55,467 bases of DNA from JAKVBH01 sp049800955. GTDB taxonomy: Bacteria > Pseudomonadota > Alphaproteobacteria > Rhodobacterales > Rhodobacteraceae. The position numbers were made by a program, and so were the translations under genes. Under the pieces are notes generated by a model. That model made no database searches and was not told where the DNA came from. It saw only the letters and a program-made list of their open reading frames with translations. The DNA is taken from positions 1-55,467 of the forward strand of contig NZ_JBNAGA010000007.1 in the NCBI RefSeq assembly GCF_049800955.1, written 5' to 3'. This document shows positions 8,543 through 17,224 of the stretch, one piece after another. The number at the start of each line of letters is the position of its first letter. The first letter of the stretch is position 1.

Positions 8543-9571
8543 TTACCGGGCATTGCCCAGCATGGACAAGCGGATCAACATACGTTCGACCAGCGCCATG
8601 GCCGGCGCATTCTGACCCGCGGAGCGCAGTTGCAGATCGGTATCCGTGAGCAGGGAGAGCGCCGTGTCGAGGCGCGGCGCGCCCCAGTTTTGCGCCTGCC
8701 GGATCATCCGATCCCGGCGCGGTCCAAAAATCGGCGGTTTCATCCGCGCAACACCCTGCGCGGGCCCATCCGGATGGGAGGCCGCCCCATGCAGAGCCCG
8801 GAAATGCCGCATCGCCTGAATGCACAAGGTCACAGGCAGCACCCCTTGCGCGCGCAGACGCGCCATCAAGGGCCCGATGTCTTGCGTGCGCGCCTCGGCC
8901 ACCACGTTGAGAACATCATCCACCGCCGCCTCCGACGAGGCTGGCGCGCATAGCGCAATATCCTCGGAGGTCAGCGGGGTTTGGTCGCCATGTTTATAAA
9001 GCGCGATCTTTTCGATGGTCTGGCGAAAATCGCCAGGATCGAGCGCGCGGGACAGAGCCGTGATGTCATCCATGGCGTCGCGGTCAGGCATGGCCAGGCC
9101 CGCTTTGGCCAGTTCCGCCTCGATCTCGGCCCGCGAAGGCGGATCGTCATAGATCGCCGCCGCATAGGCATTCTTGTGGCCCTCGAACGCCTTGCGCAAT
9201 TTGGATGATGCCTTGAGGCTGCCCGCGGTTACGATGATCTGCGCATCGCCTTCGGCCCAATCGGCAAGCCCGGCAATGATGGCAGGCGCAGCAGCATCGG
9301 TGGCCTCATCGACAAAGACGACACGGGGCCCCGGAAAGAAACCGATGGCCTTGATCGCATCGACCAGCGCGGCCCCGTCGCGGCGCAGATCTGCCGCAGG
9401 CAGACGTGTCAGACGCATTTCTTCTTCGCCCGACGGCCCCACCAGCGCAGCAATGACCTCCTGCCGCTTGAGCGCGACACGCATGGCATCCGCGCCAAAG
9501 ATCAGCAGCCCCGCCCGCCCTGTCTCTGGCCGCGCGAAATAGCCCGGCGCATCGCGGGGGATCAGCTTCAT
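8543..9571 (-). CDS. holA: DNA polymerase III subunit delta
   Basis: A 342-residue protein with the layout of HolA: N-terminal domain (FGADAMRVALKRQEV), central segment around KASSKLRKAFEGHKNA, and C-terminal helical collar. The delta subunit opens the beta clamp in the clamp loader. It overlaps lptE by 4 bases and follows leuS-lptE, an order conserved on many proteobacterial chromosomes. The frame is intact, so it can be functional. Finding it on a small plasmid-type replicon is unusual. Confidence 0.88.
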   Translation of the reverse strand: MKLIPRDAPGYFARPETGRAGLLIFGADAMRVALKRQEVIAALVGPSGEEEMRLTRLPAADLRRDGAALVDAIKAIGFFPGPRVVFVDEATDAAAPAIIAGLADWAEGDAQIIVTAGSLKASSKLRKAFEGHKNAYAAAIYDDPPSRAEIEAELAKAGLAMPDRDAMDDITALSRALDPGDFRQTIEKIALYKHGDQTPLTSEDIALCAPASSEAAVDDVLNVVAEARTQDIGPLMARLRAQGVLPVTLCIQAMRHFRALHGAASHPDGPAQGVARMKPPIFGPRRDRMIRQAQNWGAPRLDTALSLLTDTDLQLRSAGQNAPAMALVERMLIRLSMLGNAR

Positions 9572-10068
9572 GAGGGGATATCTGGGCTCGCCAGAAGCAG
9601 CCGTTCAACCAAATCGTCCGCGAGGATCACAACCAGCCGCTCGACAGCATCCGCAGAGGCCGCCCGCGTGCTGACCGTGTTGCCCGTTGTGGAATAGCCC
9701 GTGAAGTTGCGGACCTCATCGCGGCTCAACACCGCATTGTCACTGCGCCGTCGCAACGTGTAGCGCAAGCGACCTGTGACATGCACACGCTGGTTCGTGC
9801 CGTCCCGATCCGTGCCCAGACGGTCGGTGTCGGTTTCGAGCGTGTAGCTCAATTGATAAGGCGCGCCGCTGGCCGAACGGCCCAGGCGCTCTTCGAGCCT
9901 GCGGGTCATCAAAAAGGTGGTGGGCGAGCCCGGCGCTTCGATCTCGACTTGACCAAAGAGCGCGCCCGCAGGGCCACGATCGCTCATCGCCGGGCGAAAC
10001 TGGCACCCCGCCAGTGCGAGGCTGGCCGCCCCGCCTGCAAGAAATCCGCGTCTGTCAGACAACCACAT
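9568..10068 (-). CDS. lptE: LPS assembly lipoprotein LptE
   Basis: A 166-residue outer-membrane lipoprotein. The start at 10068 gives MWLSDRRGFLAGG, then a lipobox LALAG|C at about residues 18-22. The mature part has the LptE layout of roseobacters, and the gene sits between leuS and holA as in many proteobacteria. LptE plugs the LptD barrel that places lipopolysaccharide on the cell surface. It overlaps leuS by 14 bases and holA by 4. The call leans partly on gene order because the family is divergent in sequence. Confidence 0.8.
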   Translation of the reverse strand: MWLSDRRGFLAGGAASLALAGCQFRPAMSDRGPAGALFGQVEIEAPGSPTTFLMTRRLEERLGRSASGAPYQLSYTLETDTDRLGTDRDGTNQRVHVTGRLRYTLRRRSDNAVLSRDEVRNFTGYSTTGNTVSTRAASADAVERLVVILADDLVERLLLASPDIPS

Positions 10069-12625
10069 TGATAATCCGCCCCGGCACAACGATCAGCTTC
10101 TTGGGCGCGCCGCCGTCCAAAGCCTTGAGCACAGCTTCATGCGCCAGCGCCAGCTTTTCAACCTCTTCCTTGGAAGCATCCGCTGCCACGCTGATCTCCG
10201 CCCGGCGTTTGCCGTTGATCTGGATCGGCATTGTGACGCTGTCTTCCACCAGCATCGCCTCATCGGCCTTGGGCCAATCGGCATTGGCAACGAGGCCCGC
10301 GCCGCCCAGAAGGGTCCACAGCTCCTCGGACAGATGCGGTGTCATGGGCGCCATGAGCTGGGCGAGCGTCCGCAGCGCGGTGCGCTTGGCCTCGGCGCCC
10401 GCTTTGGACTTCTGGATTGTCGCCGTGAAGGCATAAAGCTTGGCGATGGCTGCGTTGAAGCCAAAGCTTTCTACGCCCAGCGTCACATCGCGGATCGTCT
10501 TGTGCATCTCGCGCAGCAGGGCCTCATCAGCATCACTGGCAGGCGCATCAGACGTCGCCGCTTCATTGGCCAGCCGGAAGACGCGGGAGAGATGTTTGAA
10601 CGCCGCTTCCGCGCCTGAGGCCGTCCATTCGACGTCGCGCTCGGGCGGGCTGTCGGAGAGAACAAACCAGCGCGCGGTATCCGCGCCGAAGTCGCGGATG
10701 ATGTTGAGCGGATCGACCACGTTGTTCTTGGATTTGGACATCTTGGCGGAGGGGACAACCTGACAGGCCGTGCCGTCCTTGAGATAGGCCCCGCCATCGC
10801 GCAGCTCGACATCCTCGGGATAATGATAGACCGGGCGGCCTTCCGCGCTCTCGGTCTGGTAAATCGCGTGGGTCACCATGCCTTGCGTGAAGAGCGCGTC
10901 AAAGGGCTCTATCGCGCTCTCGGGCAGATGGCCCGTGATCTGCATCGCGCGGGCGAAGAAGCGCGAATAGAGCAAGTGCAGGATCGCATGCTCGATCCCG
11001 CCGATATATTGATCGACATTCATCCAGTAGCTGGCCGCATCCATATCGGTCGGAGTCTGCGCATCCGGCGCGGTGAAGCGGGCGAAATACCACGAGCTAT
11101 CGACGAAAGTGTCCATCGTATCCGTCTCGCGCCGCGCGGGCTCGCCGCATTTGGGGCAGGCCACATCGCGCCAGGAGGGATGGCGATCCAGCGGATTGCC
11201 GGGCACGGAGAAATCAATTGCCGCGCCGTCCTCATCGTAAGGCAATTTGACGGGCAGGTTTTCTTTCTTCTCCGGCACGACACCGCAGGCCTCGCAATGC
11301 ACCACCGGGATCGGGCAGCCCCAGTAGCGCTGGCGCGAGAGGCCCCAATCGCGCAGGCGGAATTTGGTGACGCCATGGCCCACGCCATTGGCCTCGCAGA
11401 AATCAATCGCCGCGTTGATCCCCTCATTGCCGGTCTGCCATTTCTCACCGGCAAAGCCCGCGTTGTAGAAGACCTTCTCCGTCTTGGGCGGCACATAGGC
11501 TTCCGTCAGCTCGGTCGAGGCCTCCTCGGAGGGCAGATAGGTCGCGATGATGGGCAGGCCGTATTTCGTGGCGAAGTCAAAGTCGCGCTGGTCATGGGCG
11601 GGGCAGCCGAAGATGGCGCCTGTGCCGTAATCCATCAGGATGAAATTGGCGACATAGACGGGCAGCTCCCAGCTTGTATCAAACGGATGGCGCACGCGCA
11701 GGCCGGTGTCGAAGCCCAGTTTGTCAGCCTTTTCCAGCGCTTCTTCCGTGGTCCCGCCTTTGCGGCATTCGGCGTTGAAGGCGGCGAGCTCGGCATTATC
11801 CTTCTCCAGCTGGCGGGCCAGCGGATGATCGGGCGAGATGCCCAGGAAAGACGCGCCCATGAGCGTATCGGGCCGGGTCGTGTAGACCTCGACACGGTCG
11901 TGGCCTTCCGGCCCGTCGATCAGCGAGAAGGCAAATTGCAGCCCGCGCGATTTGCCGATCCAGTTCTCCTGCATGAGCCGGACCTTGGCGGGCCAATCGT
12001 CGAGACCGTCCAGCGCAGTGAGCAGCTCATCGGCCATGTCGGAGATCTTGAAGAACCACTGCGTCAGCTCGCGCCGCTCGACCTCCGCGCCCGAGCGCCA
12101 GCCCTTGCCGTCAATCACCTGCTCATTGGCGAGCACGGTCATATCGACCGGGTCCCAGTTCACGATGGCGTTCTTGCGATAAACGAGGCCTGCTTCCAGC
12201 ATATCGAGGAAGAGCGCCTGTTGCTGGCCGTAGTAATCCTCGTCACAGGTCGCAAACATGCGCGACCAATCAAGCCCGAAACCCAGCGGCTTCATCTGGG
12301 CCACCATCTCGTCAATGTTGCCGTAGGTCCAATCCTTGGGATGGCCGCCCGATTTCATCGCGGCGTTCTCGGCGGGCATGCCGAAGGCGTCAAACCCCAT
12401 CGGGTGCAGCACGTTGTGGCCCGTGGCGAGTTTGTAGCGCGCAATCACATCGCCCATCGTGTAGTTGCGCACATGGCCCATGTGGATCCGACCCGAAGGA
12501 TAGGGGAACATCTCGAGCACGTAATACTTGGGCTTGTCCCGCGTCATGGCAGCAGTAAAGGTTCCGGCCTTTTCCCAGGCGGCTTGCCAGCGGGCTTCGA
12601 TTGCGGCGGCGTCATAGACAGACAT
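10055..12625 (-). CDS. leuS: leucyl-tRNA synthetase
   Basis: A full-length 856-residue class I aminoacyl-tRNA synthetase. The HIGH-like motif PYPSGRIHMGHVRNY is near residues 41-55, the editing (CP1) domain follows with a TTRPDTLMG segment, a zinc-type CxxC pair lies near residues 447 and 489, and KMSKS (SAKMSKSKNN) is near residue 627. It charges tRNA-Leu in the cytoplasm and is normally a single-copy essential chromosomal gene. It leads the leuS-lptE-holA operon; a 171-base gap separates it from the divergent glycosyltransferase gene. No truncation or missing motif is visible. Confidence 0.97.
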   Translation of the reverse strand: MSVYDAAAIEARWQAAWEKAGTFTAAMTRDKPKYYVLEMFPYPSGRIHMGHVRNYTMGDVIARYKLATGHNVLHPMGFDAFGMPAENAAMKSGGHPKDWTYGNIDEMVAQMKPLGFGLDWSRMFATCDEDYYGQQQALFLDMLEAGLVYRKNAIVNWDPVDMTVLANEQVIDGKGWRSGAEVERRELTQWFFKISDMADELLTALDGLDDWPAKVRLMQENWIGKSRGLQFAFSLIDGPEGHDRVEVYTTRPDTLMGASFLGISPDHPLARQLEKDNAELAAFNAECRKGGTTEEALEKADKLGFDTGLRVRHPFDTSWELPVYVANFILMDYGTGAIFGCPAHDQRDFDFATKYGLPIIATYLPSEEASTELTEAYVPPKTEKVFYNAGFAGEKWQTGNEGINAAIDFCEANGVGHGVTKFRLRDWGLSRQRYWGCPIPVVHCEACGVVPEKKENLPVKLPYDEDGAAIDFSVPGNPLDRHPSWRDVACPKCGEPARRETDTMDTFVDSSWYFARFTAPDAQTPTDMDAASYWMNVDQYIGGIEHAILHLLYSRFFARAMQITGHLPESAIEPFDALFTQGMVTHAIYQTESAEGRPVYHYPEDVELRDGGAYLKDGTACQVVPSAKMSKSKNNVVDPLNIIRDFGADTARWFVLSDSPPERDVEWTASGAEAAFKHLSRVFRLANEAATSDAPASDADEALLREMHKTIRDVTLGVESFGFNAAIAKLYAFTATIQKSKAGAEAKRTALRTLAQLMAPMTPHLSEELWTLLGGAGLVANADWPKADEAMLVEDSVTMPIQINGKRRAEISVAADASKEEVEKLALAHEAVLKALDGGAPKKLIVVPGRIINVVV

Positions 12626-12796
12626 CGGCTTGTCCTTCGGGGCGATGAATATTTGCGCAGATGCGCAGGGGATTGAGTCCGCACAGGTGATAGGGCCATG
12701 GGCGCGCGGGGTCCAGACCGTTTGACGCGCGTGAATCTCTGGTACGGCGCGCGCGCGCTGCTATAGTCGCGCCAAAGTCGTCGAGCAGTGCCCCAT

Positions 12797-14056
12797 ATGA
12801 ATATCCTGATTATCCACCAGAACTTCCCCGGTCAGTACAAACATCTTGCCCCCGCGCTGGCCGCGCGCGGCGACCGGGTTGTCGCACTGACGCCCAAGGT
12901 CGACAAGGCGACCACATGGAATGGCGTGCGCGTTCTGCCCTACAAGATCGGCGGCAAGCCTGCGACGGGCCTGCATCCCTGGCTGGTGGATTTCGAGACG
13001 AAGCTCCTGCGCGCGCATTCGTGTTACAATGCGGCGATGAAGGTCAAGGAGGCGGGCTTCATGCCCGATGTCATCCTTGCCCATCACGGTTGGGGCGAGA
13101 GTCTTTTTCTCAAGGATGTCTGGCCTGATGCGCGGTTGGGCCTGTATTGCGAGCTCTATCACATCAACGCCTATCCGTTTGTGAACTTCGACCCGGAATT
13201 TCCCTCCAAGAATCCCGCCTCCGACGGGTTGCGGCTCAGGCTCAAAAACCTCAACAACCGACTGCATTTCGAAGTGGCCGAGGCTGGCATCAGCCCGACG
13301 CAATTCCAGGCCGATACCTTCCCGCCCGAGATGCTGGAGCGGATCACGATCAGCCATGACGGGATCGACACGCAGATCGTGCAGCCCAATGCCGATGCGC
13401 GCCTGCAAGTCCGCGCCGACCGCGTTTTGAGCCGTGACGATGAGGTGATCACCTTCATCAACCGCAACCTCGAGCCCTATCGCGGCTACCATGTCTTCAT
13501 GCGGACGCTGCCCAAACTGCTCAAAGCGCGGCCCAACGCGGAGATTGTGATCATCGGCGGCGATGGCGTGAGCTACGGGGCGCGGCCCCCGGGCGACAAA
13601 AGCTGGAAGCAGATCTTTATCGACGAGGTGCGCCCGCAGATTTCGGACGCCGATTGGGGCCGCGTGCATTTCCTCGGCCGCGTGCCCTACAACGTGTTTC
13701 TGTCGATGATGCAGGTCAGCCGCGCGCATGTCTATCTGACCTATCCCTTTGTGCTCAGCTGGTCGCTGATGGAGGCCATGGCCGCAGGCGCGCCGATCAT
13801 TGCCAGCGATACCGCGCCGGTCAAGGAAGTTCTGCAGGACGGCAAGAACGGCCTTCTGGTGGATTTCTTCGATCAGGACGCGATTGTCCGGCGCGTGGGC
13901 GAAATGCTGGACAGTCCCGAGCTCGCGGGCAAACTGAGGGCACAAGCGCGCGAAGACGTGGTGCGGACCTATGATCTCAAAACGGTCTGCCTGCCGCGAC
14001 AGCTTGCCTGGGTCGATGAGCTGGCGGCCTGCGATCCGCGCGCACCGGCGACCTGA
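12797..14056 (+). CDS. GT4-type glycosyltransferase
   Basis: A 419-residue GT-B fold glycosyltransferase. The N-terminal half starts MNILIIHQNFPGQYKHL; the C-terminal nucleotide-sugar domain carries EPYRGYHVFMRTLP, a GGDG turn and the EX7E-like stretch SLMEAMAAGAPIIASDTAPV, typical of GT family 4. The ATG at 12797 is preferred; a GTG three codons upstream (12788) is possible. It is monocistronic and divergent from leuS. Donor and acceptor are unknown; surface polysaccharide synthesis is a reasonable guess, but no other polysaccharide genes are near. Confidence 0.85.
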   Translation: MNILIIHQNFPGQYKHLAPALAARGDRVVALTPKVDKATTWNGVRVLPYKIGGKPATGLHPWLVDFETKLLRAHSCYNAAMKVKEAGFMPDVILAHHGWGESLFLKDVWPDARLGLYCELYHINAYPFVNFDPEFPSKNPASDGLRLRLKNLNNRLHFEVAEAGISPTQFQADTFPPEMLERITISHDGIDTQIVQPNADARLQVRADRVLSRDDEVITFINRNLEPYRGYHVFMRTLPKLLKARPNAEIVIIGGDGVSYGARPPGDKSWKQIFIDEVRPQISDADWGRVHFLGRVPYNVFLSMMQVSRAHVYLTYPFVLSWSLMEAMAAGAPIIASDTAPVKEVLQDGKNGLLVDFFDQDAIVRRVGEMLDSPELAGKLRAQAREDVVRTYDLKTVCLPRQLAWVDELAACDPRAPAT

Positions 14057-14060
14057 CAGC

Positions 14061-14741
14061 CTAGCTCACTTTCGAGACAGGCGCATCGTCCAGCAAGTGG
14101 CGCGACAGGTGCTCGTGAATGCGCTGGCGTGTCAGGGCTTCATCCCCCGTCAGAGCTGCATCAAGGATCGCCTGATGATGCTCGATATTCTTCGAGATGA
14201 AATCGAAGCGCAGATCTTCGACCATGAGCTGTTGCCGGAACCGGGAATACACCCGGTCATGCCCGTCCTTGAGCACATCTGAGCCGCACGCGGCAATGAG
14301 GGTCGTGTGAAAATGCTTTTCGGCGGAGAACCAAAGGTCCACGAAAGGCGCGGAATTCTCTGCCGTGTGCAGGCGCCGCTCCAAATGGCTGAGCTGATGA
14401 TGCGCCGCGCTCAGCGTCGCCTCCCAGGCGACCCCGCCATGGCGCATCGAAAGCGCGGCACCCTCCGCCTCCAACAACACGCGCATATGCGTGAGCTCAT
14501 GCAAAAGCTGGCGCGACCGGGCAGGCACGCGAAACCCGCGCTGCTCCTGAAACGTCACCAGACCAAGCGTCGAGAGCCGAAACAGCACTTCGCGCACCGT
14601 GCTGGCAGAACAGCCAAATTCGTCTTTCAACACCTCTGCCCGCACCTTCTGACCATGCTCATACGCATTGGTCATCAGGCGATAGCGCAGGGTTTCAAAA
14701 AGATCGGCATCAGCCCGCATGGCATCTTCCACGACTGTCAC
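14061..14741 (-). CDS. GntR-family regulator with FCD domain
   Basis: A 226-residue FadR-subfamily regulator: winged helix-turn-helix at about residues 12-75 (GCSASTVREVLFRLSTLGLV) and an all-helical FCD effector domain from about residue 80. It is divergent from dctP with 172 bases between them; that gap contains AT-rich inverted repeats built on GAAATT. By position it is the likely regulator of the TRAP/catabolic operon, responding to the sugar acid or an intermediate. Its stop is five bases from that of the convergent glycosyltransferase gene. Confidence 0.88.
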   Translation of the reverse strand: MTVVEDAMRADADLFETLRYRLMTNAYEHGQKVRAEVLKDEFGCSASTVREVLFRLSTLGLVTFQEQRGFRVPARSRQLLHELTHMRVLLEAEGAALSMRHGGVAWEATLSAAHHQLSHLERRLHTAENSAPFVDLWFSAEKHFHTTLIAACGSDVLKDGHDRVYSRFRQQLMVEDLRFDFISKNIEHHQAILDAALTGDEALTRQRIHEHLSRHLLDDAPVSKVS

Positions 14742-14763
14742 ATTCCCAGACGCTACGCATGTA

Positions 14764-14806
14764 AATTTCGAAATTCCATCAAAATCTCGAAATTTTTGGA
14801 AATTTC
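14764..14806. promoter_or_regulatory. candidate operator of the GntR/FCD regulator
   Basis: The 12-bp perfect palindrome AATTTCGAAATT lies at 14764-14775, followed by GAAATT (14789-14794) and AATTTC (14801-14806) as a second inverted repeat with a 6-base spacer. The position between the divergent regulator gene and dctP, in otherwise GC-rich DNA, suggests a regulator binding site. No binding evidence exists. Confidence 0.5.
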
Positions 14807-14913
14807 ATTTTTTGGTTGCCGGATGAAATTTCTGCGCCTAGCCTCCCCTCAGTACGCGCAACGGACCCGTTAAGAATCCGGCCCGCGTGGGACACAACGT
14901 CTGGGAGGACATT

Positions 14914-15939
14914 ATGACAATCATGAAGAAAGCGGCCTCTGTCGCTGCCGTTGCTGCGCTCGCCGCGACAACCGCGCTGACCGCGCAAGCCCAAACGACA
15001 ACACTGCGTATTCAAACGCACTACGCGCCTGAGACAACCTCCGGTCAGCTGCTGACTGAGCTCTTTGAAAACATCGAGATCATGTCCAACGGCGAGATCG
15101 ACATCGAACCGTTCTACTCGTCTTCGGTTGTGAAATCCGTTGAAACCTTTGACGCGGCCGCGACCGGCATCCTCGATTGCGACGCGACAGGCGGCGGCTA
15201 CCAAACGGGTAAAAACCCGGCGTTCCAATTCGTGGGCGACATCATGGGCGGCTACGAGACACCTGCGCAACAGCTCAGCTGGCTCTACTACGGCGGTGGT
15301 CGCGATGCGGCGCAATCGCTTTACAACAAGTACGATATGCAGCTGGTTGGCTGGATCGTCTACGGGCAGGAAAGCTTTGCCTCCACCAAGCCGATCGCCG
15401 GCATCGAAGACCTGAAAGACTGGAAATTCCGTTCGCCTCCCGGCATGGAAACCAAGATCTTTGAAAAGCTGGGCGCCTCGCCCATCGTGATGGACTTCAC
15501 AGAGATCTTCACCGCGCTGGAAACAGGCATCATCGACGGGGCTGACGCCTCCAACATCGCCAACAATGTGGGCCTTGGCCTCTACGACATCGCGAAGTTC
15601 GCAAACTACCCGGGCTTCCACTCCATGCCGTCAGACCACCTTGCCTGCAACAAGGCCGTCTGGGACGCAATGCCCGCGCATCACCGCAAGATCATGGAAG
15701 TGGCGGTCTCCGACATCGCTCTGAAATCCGCTCTGATCTTCGAAAAGCGCAATGCCGAAGCCGTTGCCATGCTCACAGAGCAAGGCGTGACCATCTCGCA
15801 GTGGTCGCCTGAAGATCTGGCAACATTCCGCGCCGCAGCACAGGCCACATGGCCCGAGTTTGCAACAACGCCGGAAGCCAAAGCGCTGGTCGAAAGCCAC
15901 GTGGCTTACCTGACCCAGCTGGGCATCGTGAAAGAGTAA
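14914..15939 (+). CDS. dctP: TRAP transporter substrate-binding protein DctP
   Basis: A 341-residue periplasmic binding protein of the DctP family, resembling the branch used with large DctM partners. The signal peptide is MTIMKKAASVAAVAALAATT with cleavage after TAQA at about residue 26. R173 in KFRSPPG corresponds to the conserved arginine that holds substrate carboxylates. The start at 14914 has a GGGAGGA site. A rho-independent terminator follows at 15956, so this gene can be expressed more strongly than the membrane subunits. The ligand is probably a sugar acid or other carboxylate, judging from the neighbouring enzymes. Confidence 0.93.
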   Translation: MTIMKKAASVAAVAALAATTALTAQAQTTTLRIQTHYAPETTSGQLLTELFENIEIMSNGEIDIEPFYSSSVVKSVETFDAAATGILDCDATGGGYQTGKNPAFQFVGDIMGGYETPAQQLSWLYYGGGRDAAQSLYNKYDMQLVGWIVYGQESFASTKPIAGIEDLKDWKFRSPPGMETKIFEKLGASPIVMDFTEIFTALETGIIDGADASNIANNVGLGLYDIAKFANYPGFHSMPSDHLACNKAVWDAMPAHHRKIMEVAVSDIALKSALIFEKRNAEAVAMLTEQGVTISQWSPEDLATFRAAAQATWPEFATTPEAKALVESHVAYLTQLGIVKE

Positions 15940-15955
15940 TCTCTCTTCGCACCCG

Positions 15956-15993
15956 GGGCCGGTCATCGTGATAGACGAGACCGGCCCTTTTTT
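15956..15993 (+). terminator. rho-independent terminator after dctP
   Basis: The stem GGGCCGGTC (15956-15964) pairs with GACCGGCCC (15979-15987) and is followed by six Ts. It lies within the operon, 49 bases before the next gene, so it probably acts as a partial terminator that raises dctP over downstream genes. Confidence 0.85.
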
Positions 15994-16041
15994 CTTTGCG
16001 GGCTGAGCCATGTCAGCGGCCGCACAGGGATTTTGCATCCG

Positions 16042-17211
16042 ATGAAGATCACGCGCATCACGTCCCATGTCTTGCAATACGACATGCCCGAGCGCTTGGG
16101 CTACTCGCAGCAATATTACGACAAGCGGACAGCCCATCTCGTGGAGGTGGAGACAGATACCGGCCTCACCGGTTGGGGCGAGTGCTTCGGGCCGGGCGCC
16201 ATTGCGCGGGCCAATAGAGGCATCGTCGAAGGCGTCATCGCGCCGATGATCCTCGGGATGGATCCGCTGGACCGCGACGTGATCTGGCACAAGGTCTACA
16301 ACCTCATGCGCGACCACGGGCAGAAGGGCATGCCGATGCAGTCCCTCTCAGGTGTCGATATCGCGCTGTGGGATATTGCGGGCAAGGTGGCGGGCCTGCC
16401 CATTCACAAACTCATCGGCGGCGCCCATCGCGGGGATGTGCCTGTTTACGGCTACGGCATGATGCTGCGCCCGGATATGGATGTGGCCTCCATGGCCGCG
16501 CTCTTTACCGATGAGGCAGCGGCAATCCGCGACGCGGGCTTTACCGCCACGAAGATGAAAACGGGGCTTGGACCCAAAGCTGACGTCCGGCTCTGCGAGG
16601 CGGTGCGCCGCGGCGTGGGGGATGACTTCCGCTTCATGGTCGACGCCAACCATTGCTACACCACGTCTGACGCCTTCTACGTGGGCCGCGCGCTCGATGA
16701 GCTGGGCGCCTATTGGTTCGAGGAGCCTGTCGCGCCCGAGGACCATGACGGCTACCGCGAGCTGCGCGCCGGGCTACGCACGAATATCTCGGGCGGCGAG
16801 GCGGAGTTCGGCCGCTGGGGCTGGCGCGCGATCCTGGAAAACCGCGGGCTCGATATCGCGCAACCCGAGGTCTGCGCCCTGGGCGGGATCAGCGAATATC
16901 TCCGCGTTCTGGCGCTCTGTCATGCGCATTTCACGCCCGTCATCAATCATGTCTGGGGCTCGGCCATTGCCGTGGCCACCAATCTCCAGCTTCTGGCCGC
17001 GATGCCGCCCCTGCCCGGGGGCCTGCATCCTTGGGAGCCGATGCTCGAGTTCGACACGACGGACAACAAGTTCCGCGATCTCCTCCTTGAGGAGCCGCTG
17101 GATATCCAGGGACAGGTCAAGGCCAATGGCGGCCGGGTCAGCATCCCGCAAGGCCCGGGCCTCGGCGTCACGCCGGACCGGGATTTCATCGCGCACTACA
17201 CAGTCGCGTAA
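16042..17211 (+). CDS. enolase-superfamily enzyme, galactarolactone cycloisomerase (Gci)-like or sugar-acid dehydratase
   Basis: A 389-residue member of the mandelate racemase/muconate cycloisomerase family. KMK at 171-173 supplies the catalytic lysine, D201/N203 (FMVDANHCYT), E227-E228 (WFEEPV) and E253 (SGGEAEFG) fit the metal sites, and H303 (HVWGS) the general base. Spacing and the segments WGECFGPGA and GGLHPWEPMLEFD resemble Agrobacterium Gci. It lies between dctP and dctQ, so it acts on, or near, the imported compound. It could be a cycloisomerase or an acid-sugar dehydratase. The ATG at 16042 is preferred to a TTG three codons earlier. Confidence 0.8.
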   Translation: MKITRITSHVLQYDMPERLGYSQQYYDKRTAHLVEVETDTGLTGWGECFGPGAIARANRGIVEGVIAPMILGMDPLDRDVIWHKVYNLMRDHGQKGMPMQSLSGVDIALWDIAGKVAGLPIHKLIGGAHRGDVPVYGYGMMLRPDMDVASMAALFTDEAAAIRDAGFTATKMKTGLGPKADVRLCEAVRRGVGDDFRFMVDANHCYTTSDAFYVGRALDELGAYWFEEPVAPEDHDGYRELRAGLRTNISGGEAEFGRWGWRAILENRGLDIAQPEVCALGGISEYLRVLALCHAHFTPVINHVWGSAIAVATNLQLLAAMPPLPGGLHPWEPMLEFDTTDNKFRDLLLEEPLDIQGQVKANGGRVSIPQGPGLGVTPDRDFIAHYTVA

Positions 17212-17224
17212 GAGGGGGAGAGAG

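Noticed and set aside
10823..12676. Open frame of 617 codons opposite leuS
   Set aside because: Antisense shadow of an unmistakable leucyl-tRNA synthetase; no recognisable domain.
16568..17224. Upstream extension of the dctQ frame by about 219 codons
   Set aside because: It overlaps the enolase-superfamily gene in another frame and is low-complexity Arg/Ser/Pro; the start at 17225 has a good ribosome site and begins the membrane protein.
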